Notes under the pieces: model-generated
The model's database searches: none
Told to the model about the DNA's origin: nothing
The model's input: only the letters and a program-made list of their open reading frames with translations
NCBI RefSeq assembly: GCF_023078275.1
Contig: NC_062971.1
Location: 13,330,001-13,394,000, forward strand
Reading direction: 5' to 3'
DNA from: Leguminivora glycinivorella
Lineage: Eukaryota > Arthropoda > Insecta > Lepidoptera > Tortricidae
DNA: 64,000 nucleotides
Translations under genes and position numbers: made by a program
Shown here: positions 55,474-64,000 of the stretch, one piece after another
Numbering within the stretch: position 1 is the stretch's first letter
How the letters are laid out: each line of letters starts with the position of its first letter

Positions 55474-56345
55474 CCTGCCTGTGCTGCGCATTACGTATAT
55501 ACGGGTTGTATTAAAGACTATCAGATATTTTCTTTATTCTTTTTGGTCGTTAGGTTTTTTATCATTTATTTTAATACAAAAATAAAGCATGTGTATAAAA
55601 TTAAACCTAATGAATAGAGTACAGAGCTAGTAGCAGTCAAGTCAGAGACACAAAGAAAGACAAGGAATATCGACGCATATCTTATCCAATACCGATACCG
55701 CCATCGCCATCTGCATCAGACTCTTGATCTTACCCAATTTCCGAGTCTCTTCTCTTAATTTCAGTTCCTTGAGTTGAAAATGTTGAAACTCATACTTAGT
55801 ATTAAATAAAACACAAATACATATAAAAATCACAATATAATTTTAAATTATGGCTTAGGCCCTGTACCAGTTGCAGTCGCCACGTCTGTAAAGCCCCTTG
55901 TAGTTTCTTTTAAATGGCTAAATACCTAGATGTCATGTCATAAACATCTGTGATGTAACTGAAAATTAAAAAACATCGCTCAAAGATAAGATTCAAATTA
56001 GCATGGCAAAAAATACAGTGCAGTCAAAATACCATCAAAATACGAAAAAGCATATGTCAATGTCAATATCACTGCCGTATGCCGTATTTCAGGCCATAAG
56101 GGCTGTTTTCTCAAATATGAAAAAATCTCAAAAGCAGAATTTTAATAAGACTTTCTAGGAAAATTATTTTGAACTTGATATGTAGAACAATTTTTAAAAG
56201 TTGTGCAAAAAAAATCTGAACTAAGTTTGTAACTATATGAAAAGCATTTTTATCTTAGATTGCATATTTTAGTATCGTAACGAATTTTCTTTCAAATAAA
56301 AAGATAATTATTAGAATAGGTTGACGGTGTCTACCTTAAACTGGG
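55474..56345. other. AT-rich non-coding DNA
   Basis: Nothing recognised; the 63-codon minus-strand frame at 55,642-55,833 has no domain. Confidence 0.4.
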
Positions 56346-56466
56346 GTTACATTGACCGATTTGGGAATTTAAACTTCTCTAGTTTCTACATTTAATGGGT
56401 ATTTTTACCCATTAAATGTAGGAGTAAGAGAACTATAAATTCCAAAATTGGTCAACGTATTGTAAC
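56346..56466. repeat. 121-bp inverted repeat (MITE-like)
   Basis: Arms 56,346-56,401 and 56,406-56,466 are inverted with gaps; perfect core TACATTTAATGGGTA/TACCCATTAAATGTA; outer GTTAC/GTAAC. Confidence 0.75.
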
Positions 56467-56584
56467 TAAGAAAGAAAAAAAATGGGACCATCAACTTTTT
56501 AAGTCTTTTCCTGCTAAAAATATAAAAAGGTAACAAAATAAGTGATATCAGGATTATTGTTTTCTGTCACGATGCCTGCACGTA

Positions 56585-56700
56585 TCAAATGTTTCTTTTT
56601 AACCCAGTGGTTGACTGGTAGAGAAGGCCTTAAGGCATTATGTCCACCATTTGTACTTAGTGTTTTATGTGCAATAAAGAATAAATAAATAAATAAAATA
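56585..56700 (+). mobile_element. Retroposon 3' end with AATA-rich tail
   Basis: AGTGGTTGACTGGTAGAGAA, GGCCTTAAGGCATTATGTCC, then TGTGCAATAAAGAATAAATA and further AATA units. I recall this as the end of an abundant lepidopteran LINE. Confidence 0.6.
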
Positions 56701-56856
56701 ATGTACGCAGAAAAAAAAAAGATGTGATCAAACTTAAACTGACATTGGGGTTACTTTCATACACTACATTTTTTTTAATGATAATCGAATGTAATTCCTT
56801 ACAAAAGTATTTTATCTCAAGAAAAGATAAAAAAAATGGTTCGCACAGTCAAATAT

Positions 56857-56922
56857 TATTCTTGATCATAGTAACCTCAAAATAGCGTTAAAGCTATTTT
56901 GAGGTTACTTTGATCAAGAATA
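56857..56922. repeat. Palindrome with 30-bp arms
   Basis: Arms 56,857-56,886 and 56,893-56,922 with one mismatch (core GTAACCTCAAAATAGC) and a 6-base loop GTTAAA. Confidence 0.85.
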
Positions 56923-57489
56923 AAAATTACCATCTTCAAAAAACCAACTTAACTTTATTTGCAATTGTTTCAATATTTATCATAAGAAAGGATCCAATTA
57001 TCAGCCTCAACTCAACAAGTACCGTGACATAATCAGACAATAATCAACTATGTGTCATTATGGTCAATGTTACCCCATGCAAGTGATCAAAGACACCCCA
57101 CAGAGTAAATCATTAGTAGTAAATACCTAGTTTGACTTTATGATACAAAATTCAATACAATGGTATAGATAAACACATTTCTGGCAAGCTAATATTCACT
57201 GTGAACCTTTTACTTTAATACCCACTTCGTTAGTTTAGAAGTTTATTTAAACATGAAAAATAGCAACAAACTATGCTTTTATTTTGACACGTTATCCGCA
57301 CTGCCCACGACCATACTTACTTATTCACCGCGTCAGAGCACCATCTAACTATAGAGGTTGGTTAAGCGTTATGATATGTGTAGATTTCATTACCGACTAC
57401 TCATAACATATTAAATCCTTATTTTTTTGGTCAAATAAATATAATATGCTCGTGACAGGTCATATTTTGTTCGCAATCCGAAAGAGTCA

Positions 57490-57545
57490 ACCCTAGCACT
57501 TTTCCCTATTCACCCCCTTCCCGACCCTATTCACCCCAACGTTAG
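57490..57545 (+). repeat. TTCACCCC motif cluster 1
   Basis: CCCTATTCACCCCCTTCCCG and ACCCTATTCACCCCAACG are two imperfect tandem units; a related CGACCCCATGAACCC is at about 57,722. See also 59,279-59,371. Confidence 0.6.
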
Positions 57546-57868
57546 GGTGAGCGAAAATTACTAAATAAAACGTCATATTTTCAAAGAAAAACCAAAGTTC
57601 ACACTGTCGGAAGATTTTTTGTGTAAAAAATTAGCATGGCACATATAAAAAAACTGCTATCGACGTTCAAAAGTCGGTTTTGGCCATATTCACAATAAAT
57701 TACGTTAGTTTATACCCGTTCCGACCCCATGAACCCAAAATCTTCAGAAAACGATGTACTATGTAGCCCAATTTTAATTGGTATTTTGGAGGTAACTAGT
57801 AAAAATAATTTAGTTTTACAATTGTGCGAAAATAGATTCTCATTTGGCCGGTTTTTTTAACCTGGCCT

Positions 57869-57960
57869 GGTGGCCTAGTGGTAATAACGTTAGCTGCGTA
57901 AGCTGAAGGCCCGGGTTCGATTTCCGCCTCAGCCACCGTGGGCCTTGTCGTTTTTTTCTT
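57869..57960 (+). mobile_element. tRNA-derived SINE, second family
   Basis: Box A TGGCCTAGTGGT (57,871-57,882) and box B GGGTTCGATTTCC (57,913-57,925); head GCCTGGTGGCCTAGTGG, then AGCCACCGTGGGCCTTGTCG. It ends before a (TATG)n stretch at 57,986-58,001, which may be its tail. It differs in head and tail from the SINEs at 29,550 and 52,515. Confidence 0.65.
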
Positions 57961-58167
57961 TCGTGTATGATATCTATTTAAATATATGTATGTATGTATG
58001 TGGACACTTTATTGTACATAAGACAAGTTAGGACATAAAAATACAGTATAGTTATGACGTACAAAGGCGATCTTATCCCTATAAGGGATCTCATCCAACC
58101 TTTGAGCGAATTGAAAATTTATTATTTATATGAACTTGAAAAAGAACAAATCAAAAATTATTCAATA

Positions 58168-58566
58168 AAATAAACTTTTTAACAAAAAAAAACCGCCTTC
58201 AAAAATAAGCGCGTTACAAAACACGGAGAAACTAAAAAGCAAAAAATAATAAACCTTTGAATTCAGATTTCTTATCGTATTGCAATAATCTAAACATCCA
58301 AATTATAAACAAATCAATTATTTTTGTAGTCGGTACCAGACCTGTTCGTCGCCTTGCTATTGCCTGTTTGCCCCACCCAACCATACACAGGCTGGTACCG
58401 ACTCCAAAAATAATTGATTTGTTTATAATTTGGATGTTTAGATTATTGCAATACGATAAGAAATCTGAATTCAAAGGTTTATTATTTTTTGCTTTTTAGT
58501 TTCTACGTGTTTTGTAACGCGCTTATTTTTGAAGGCGATTTTTTTTTTTTGGTAAAAAGTTTATTT
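58168..58566. mobile_element. Foldback element with ~172-bp arms
   Basis: Arms 58,168-58,339 and 58,392-58,566 are inverted copies with few differences, including TCAAAAATAAGCGCG and GAATTCAGATTTCTTATCGT. The 52-base loop contains CTGTTTGCCCCACCCAACCA. The antisense 80-codon frames over both arms are a result of the symmetry. Confidence 0.85.
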
Positions 58567-58760
58567 ATTTGTTGATTTTTAGTGGTTCCTATTGATATTA
58601 TATGTATCAGTCCGAATATATGCACACTAGTGAAAGAATTATCCTTTAACTCCTAACCATTGAGGAGTTGACCTTCCATTATCAGCTCAGCCACATAAAA
58701 TTATTACCATCAGGCGTAAATACTGTTGTACCTTTGAAAAATACACTAAAAACATTACAT

Positions 58761-58977
58761 GTGCCTATAACATTTGAAGATTTCCCTCGATTTCTCCAGG
58801 ATCCCATCATCAGACACCGACTTGGTGCCAATGGGACTATCTAGGGGTTATACCCGTACGATCAAAAAAAAAATTTTGAAAATCGGTCCACAATTCTCGG
58901 AGATATCGAGTAACATACATACAAAAAAAAACATTCAGTCGAATTGAGAACCTCCTCCTTTTTTGAAGTCGGTTAAA
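58761..58977 (+). repeat. Dispersed repeat family G, copy 2
   Basis: TCCCTCGATTTCTCCAGGAT, AAAATCGGTCCACAATTCTC, GGAGATATCGAG and GAAGTCGGTTAAAAAT; same order as 47,592-47,875. Confidence 0.65.
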
Positions 58978-59278
58978 AATAATTTTATTTCTTCCCTAGT
59001 TGTATAGTTTCATACTTATGATTTTTATTTTAAAGTAATCCGTTTATATTATAGCAACCATGGGTGATTTTCGCGGACTTAAGTAGAAACGTAGAGGTTG
59101 ACAGAAGTGTGATTAATATTTCTAAGTGTTAATTTCTTGTATTTAGTCTAACTACGAAGCAATACATTGACGTATAAATTGCGTCCATATACAGAGAGGT
59201 CATTCATAAAAATATCACTTTAGGTAACAAGTTATATATCTTTTATACAATGTGACAAGCATTGACCATACATCCCAA

Positions 59279-59371
59279 TTCACCCCTCATCCGACCCTAA
59301 TCCCCCCTTCGTAAACCTATTCACCCCCTTTGCGACCCGATTCCCCCATTCCTGATCCCATTCACCCCTCA
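59279..59371 (+). repeat. TTCACCCC motif cluster 2
   Basis: At least four degenerate units such as ATTCACCCCTCATCCGACCC, CCTATTCACCCCCTTTGCGA and TCCCATTCACCCCTC, spaced roughly 20-30 bases. A further TTTTCACCCC is at about 59,648. Same motif as 57,490-57,545. Confidence 0.6.
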
Positions 59372-59390
59372 GGCCGCGGATATTTATTCA

Positions 59391-60158
59391 TCCCGTAAAA
59401 ATTCTCCCAACACAGTTGCATCGCTTTCTTCATGAAAACCATTATAAAAATAAAATAAATAAATAAATTAAATAAGTAAAAATCCAATAAATTTGAACGT
59501 CAACTTTGACAGACATGAAACTGTAAATATATTATTTTCCTACTTTGATTGCGGAAAATAGAAGGAATATGTAACATTATATACATTAGAAATATAATAA
59601 CATTATATATTAGAAATATAATAACATTATATACCCCCCCAGAACCCTTTTCACCCCAAAATACGGTATTTATTAAATTGTCATTATGTAAAATGTTGGA
59701 AACTACGGAACCCTACACTGACGCGCTCTTGATCGGTTTTTCTTCTTAATGCTATTTAGGAGATAATAAAAAATTACACCTCCCAATTTATAATAAGTTT
59801 TTTTTTGCAAAAATTTCATTTTTGGCACAAGCTATTATCGCCGACTTTACCTTTCATTCAACAATCATCTATTGCTCTCCGAGACATGTCTAAAAAACCC
59901 TGACTCAATGGGGATACGACGTTTCATAACAGAGTTCCTATGATCACCTTTCTGCTCCATCATCAGATTAGCTCCATGATACCATAATATTGCATTGTCA
60001 CTTGATTTACATATGTGTGCAAAATTTCAGCTCAATCGGAAACCGGAAAGTGGGTCAAATTTAGCTTCTACGTTTTGACTCAAACTAACATACCTACTAA
60101 CAAGGCACGTTGAATAAAAACTTGTATAAAGGCTTCTGATACTAGATTTGCAATACCT
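59391..60158. other. Non-coding DNA with a retroposon-tail word
   Basis: A short tandem ATAATAACATTATAT lies at about 59,595-59,635. TGCAAAATTTCAGCTCAATC at about 60,018 is a phrase I recall from lepidopteran LINE tails. No gene. Confidence 0.4.
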
Positions 60159-62078
60159 ATAGTCATACTAGTTATGAAAAAAAAGCTGCACTTTTAGATG
60201 GAAGCAAGCCGCTTTGCATGGTGATAGTAGACGTCTTAGTAAACGATATCGAAATTTCATTCCTTAGGAAGCCGAGCGTAGCGAGGTGTTTTATGAAAAT
60301 GAAAAAAATTCTATCTTTTTATTGTATCGTCCGATTTTGACAAAACGTATCTCAAATGAAAGGTATAGCTTTATGTAATTAAAAAAAAAATTATAAAAAA
60401 GTAAGAAAAAAAATAAAAAAAGTAAATTTACGTCTCGCACTGAATAACTTCAAAGAATGACAGACGAAATGTACAATGTCGATATATGAGTCTTTTTAAA
60501 TCAAAGACAGATAAATTCGTAGCTGAAAACTAAAAACCGCATCGAAATCGGATTAGCATTTTTTAAGATACAAGTTGCCAAAGTTGGGAAAATTTGCTTT
60601 ATATGGCCACTTTGAAATTCCTTTGCCAGAAAGTCAGAAATAATATATTTTTCTTACACAGAAAAGTACATAGTGACAGCAGAACTCAAAATAAAATAAA
60701 AAATTCCGAGGATATCATAATTTCATCCCTTAGGACGACGAGCGTAGCGAGGTCTGTTACGAAAACCGAAAAAAAAATCTAGTTTTTTTGTACGTCGTCC
60801 GATTTTGACAAAACATATTTCAATTGAAAGGTATTGCTTTATGTAACTTAAAAAAAAATTGAAAAAAAAATTGGAAAAAAATGTAAGATTTTTTTTTAAA
60901 AAACTTCAATTTTCGTATCACACTGAATAACTGCAAAAAACGGTAGACACGATGTATAATCTCGATATATGAATTTTTTAAATTAAAGACAAATAGATTC
61001 ATGATTTTAAACTAAAAACCGAATTGAAATCGGATCAGTAGTTTTTAAGATACGAGTTGTCAAAGTTGGCTTAGTTTGTTTATATGGTCGCTTATAAATT
61101 CCTTAGCTAGAAAGTCAGAAACATTATATTTTTCTTACAGTTATAAGTATGCATTGGTAATAGACATTTCGATTCGGTTTTTAGTTTATAATCATGAATC
61201 TATTTTTCTTTAATTTAAAAAATTCATATATCGATATTATACATCGTGTCTACCGTTTTTTGCAGTTATTCAGTGTGATACGAAAATCTAAGTTTTTTTT
61301 TTAAACTTTTACATTTTTTTCCCAATTTTTTTCAATATTTTTTTTTTAAGTTACATGAGTCAATACCTTTCAACTGAAATATGTTTTGTCAAAAGCGGAC
61401 GACGCACAAAAAAATTAGATTTTTTTTTTCGGTTTTCGTAACAGACCTCGCTACGCTCGTCGTCCTAAGGGATGAAATTATGATATCCTCGGAATTTTTC
61501 ACATTATTTTGAGTTCTACTATCACTATGTACTTTTCTGTGTAAGAAATATATATTATTTCTGACTTTCTGGCAAAGGAATTTCAAAGTGGCCATATAAA
61601 GCAAATTTTTCCAACTTTGGCAACTTGTATCTTAAGAAATGCTAATCCGATTTCGATGTGGTCTTTAGTTTTCAACTATGAATTTATCTGTCTTTGATTT
61701 AAAAAACTCATATATCGACATTGTACAAAATTTGTCTGTCATTATTTGAAGTTATTCAGTGCGAGACGTAAATTTACTTTTTTTAATTTTTTTCTTACTT
61801 TTTTTAAAATAATTTTTGTTTCATTTTTTTTTAATTATATAAAGCAATATCTTTCATTTGAGATACGTTTTGTCAAAATCGGACGATACAATAAAAAGAT
61901 AGAATTTTTTTTATTTTCATAAAACACCTCACTACGCTCGGTTTCCTAAGGGATGAAATTTCGATATCCTCAGAAAAAATCGTTTACTATGATGTCTACT
62001 ATCACCATGCAAAGCGGCTTGCTTCCATTGAAAAGTGCAGCTTTTGGCCAAAAATTCTCCATAACAAGTATGACTAAT
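60159..62078. mobile_element. 1.9-kb foldback element, two-unit arms
   Basis: Left arm about 60,159-61,030, right arm about 61,168-62,078, inverted, with a ~137-base loop. Each arm holds two diverged tandem units about 465 bp apart: GCCGAGCGTAGCGAGG near 60,273 and GACGAGCGTAGCGAGG near 60,737, each followed by a CCGATTTTGACAAAACATAT-type block. The order is U1-U2-loop-U2'-U1'. The same short frame (MLYMATLKFLCQ...) appears at 60,594-60,782 and, inverted, at 61,389-61,604, but has no known domain. No transposase is present. Confidence 0.85.
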
Positions 62079-62387
62079 AAGTTTACTTGTCATAATTTAA
62101 AAACAGATGAGACAGACATATCCAATGACAATAAGTCTACACCGTTTTCATGAACTGTCAAATCACCTCATACAACTTACGGCTGTGAGGCAACTAAGTA
62201 GGGTTTGTTATTGCAAATTAATTACATATTAATGATTTCTAGCCCGTAAGATATATATTTGCTTTAACAATGGATAGATATTTATGCGGATGAGAGTGTA
62301 ATTTAGGTTTTTATAAGGAATCAAATCAAAAATTTTTAAGCGACCCGATCAGATATTTATCCGGATAAGGACCCTCTCACATCTACC

Positions 62388-62483
62388 GTCTTGCGATCGT
62401 AGCGTCGGGCCAACTGTATGACTAAGCCGGGCTGACGCGGCGGCTTTTTCCATACAGTTGGCCCGACGCTACGCTCGCGAGAC
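62388..62483. mobile_element. Short hairpin MITE
   Basis: GTAGCGTCGGGCCAACTGTA on the left pairs with CAGTTGGCCCGACGCTACGC on the right; loop region has CCGGGCTGACGCGGCGG. Arms about 33 bp with few mismatches. The 60-codon frame at 62,458 is a shadow. Confidence 0.8.
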
Positions 62484-63292
62484 GCTAGAAAGAGAGACGA
62501 TGTTTTTGACGGTCACGGAGCATCACCAATTTTTGCCGGGAACATGTCGTCATATACTTATGGCCCCCTATAGAAAATCAGATATTTTTGCACGGCCGTT
62601 CATAGTCATTTTATGCTGGTCACCAGCTGGTATTCCATGAATATTTGGTCTAGTTGAGTGGAGAAGTGCCATTCAAAACAAGCGCTTTCTAAACAACGAT
62701 GTATTTAGGTACTTTATAATTTATTATTGTTTTCAACTTACGGTTACGTGTTCGCGGTATGCACAGAGTAAATCTTTAATGAAATTGAGACATTGTTTTA
62801 TATATACAATTAAATTTGAACCAGAAGCACTATACCTATACCCGCTCGCATTCCCTTTTTTTCTATTCTAAGTAAGAATCGATTAATAAGTATCTAAATA
62901 TGTATGGATAAATTAAATTGTAATTGTTTACATACAACCTGTGAAGTTTGGTTGACAAAATTTGACGTAGGTGCTGTCATATATATTTTTAAAATGACGT
63001 ACTGTTAATACCAGCGTAATGAAAATGTATTCCAATGAGTAAAAGAAAACATGAAACTTTTTTCAATGTAACCGAACTAGAATGAAATAATTTATACTCA
63101 TTCGGTTGTGTTCGTTATTTTCTTTAATAATGTGATATATTTTTATTTATTTATTATGCACAAGCCATGCACCTTTAAACTTTAAATGAGATTGGATCTC
63201 CACCTGACATATTTGATTTACCCTATTTATTTTGAGCACAGTTTTACACTGGTATGGTTTTTCGTGTACGTACACTATTTTCTGTCAAAATA
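62484..63292. other. AT-rich non-coding DNA
   Basis: Nothing recognised. Confidence 0.4.
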
Positions 63293-63435
63293 TTTGTCAA
63301 ATTTAATTGTCAACACGGAGCGACCGGCGACACGTCTGCCTCCGATGAGCCGCTCACGGCGTCTAATCGAAAGGAGAATTCTGACAGCAATGGCGAATGT
63401 ATGGAAATTTTACGATAGTTTAAATTTAAGGTAAA
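63293..63435 (+). other. GC-richer segment, possible untranslated exon
   Basis: CACGGAGCGACCGGCGACAC and following bases are GC-rich within AT-rich DNA and lead to TAAATTTAAG followed by GTAAAA, a weak splice-donor match at about 63,431. The 82-codon frame over it has a hydrophobic AT-driven half and an arginine-rich half, and no domain. It could equally be a repeat. Confidence 0.2.
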
Positions 63436-63785
63436 ATTTCTGTGTTGCCTTTGAGAGGAAAAATATAAAAAACCTCAAAACTTCTAGTCCATTTATCTGG
63501 CTTTTAGAATCACTTAATGTTATAACTAAAGTATTGAATTTTTTTAACAAAGTTTACTAAACGGCGACATACGTTTTTCTCATTTTGGGTCAACTTTGCG
63601 TGGGTTTATTTATTATACCCTTAATAATTAGAGATTCTGAATAGTCAAAAGTTGTAGACACACTCTTTAAGATAATAACTACATTTATTTTATTTCATTT
63701 TATTGAGAAATGTGAGCAGCATTTGTTAAACGCCGAATGCTCTTTTCGAGGATTTCGTACGACCCCCTCTTAATAACACTTGTAT

Positions 63786-63876
63786 ATTTAACTAAAATTC
63801 CCAAGTTGAAAGAGCCCCCCTTTCAACCTTTCCATTTTAGGATTTTCGCTACCGTATCCTCTTAAATGACCTCAGC
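63786..63876 (+). mobile_element. MITE family D, right-end fragment
   Basis: ACTAAAATTCCCAAGTTGAA and TTTCCATTTTAGGATTTTCG followed by CTACCGTATCCTCTTAAA match the right end of the full copy at about 40,170-40,398 and are inverted relative to the left end at 54,340. Confidence 0.6.
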
Positions 63877-64000
63877 TGGTCATTTTTGCGACTGTTCTAC
63901 TTCGACAGATTTTCCCCCTTACCTCTATTCTCCATATGTGTTGCATGCACTTTTGCAAGTTTAATGAAGAATAGAGGTTAGGTGAAAGAGAAGAGTTGTG

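Noticed and set aside
57869..57940. Functional tRNA gene
   Set aside because: Same argument: pol III boxes present, but the head is followed by SINE-like sequence and no clean acceptor stem or discriminator was found.
60594..60782. Duplicated small gene (also at 61,389-61,604, inverted)
   Set aside because: Both lie in the arms of the foldback element; the match is explained by the arms and the other tandem unit does not keep the frame.

Overview
The window looks like a heterochromatin-like or intergenic stretch of a lepidopteran (moth or butterfly) nuclear genome. It is AT-rich, has no operon-like gene packing, and I found no host protein-coding gene that I can support over 64 kb. The lepidopteran assignment rests on dispersed repeats that I recognise from memory, not from a search: RTE-type LINE tails beginning ACTAGCTTTTGCCCGCGGC, tRNA-derived SINEs, the CGATCCGATATCGGA inverted-repeat MITE, the GGTCGCGCGATAAATGATAA hairpin MITE, and the CAAAAACGACGGGGTGTTA repeat.

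Layout. 1-16.8 kb: sparse AT-rich DNA with MITEs and foldback elements (5.04, 8.9-9.7, 9.73-9.88 kb), an RTE tail (7.97 kb), a decayed retroelement C-terminal coding region (13.05-13.63 kb, minus strand), and a mosaic of nested repeats (13.7-15.8 kb). 16,795-24,918: a structurally complete Ty3/Gypsy-type LTR retrotransposon on the minus strand, with two apparently identical 1,325-bp LTRs, an ATTA target duplication, a tRNA-Lys-like primer binding site, a polypurine tract, gag, protease-RT-RNase H, and integrase in a further frame. Gag to pol uses a textbook A AAA AAC slippery site directly before the gag stop. A second -1 frame change separates RNase H from integrase. 25.4-25.9 kb: an inverted duplicate of a retroelement-like fragment with a 12-bp target duplication.

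29,768-36,765: a second, very different LTR element of 7.0 kb. It has 298-bp LTRs, a CTTC target duplication, a tRNA-Leu-like primer site and no recognisable coding capacity, but several tandem arrays (29-, 39- and 12-bp units). It has landed inside an RTE LINE tail, whose two halves lie on either side. 37-49 kb: MITEs, a tandem array of a ~449-bp repeat carrying later insertions, palindrome clusters, and a long copy of the repeat family whose internally deleted, inverted copy lies at 13.7 kb. 51.9-52.85 kb: a series of short hairpin motifs whose stems vary in a compensated way. 54-64 kb: more MITEs, SINEs, cytosine-rich motifs and a 1.9-kb foldback element (60.2-62.1 kb).

The only genes that work together are those of the Gypsy-type element: Gag packages the RNA, protease, RT and RNase H copy it, and integrase inserts it. 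Everything else is either non-autonomous (MITEs, SINEs, the large non-coding LTR element) or decayed. Promoter-like or exon-like signals at 8.6-8.7 kb (minus), in the loop of the 8.9-9.7 kb foldback and at 63.3-63.4 kb are weak hints only.
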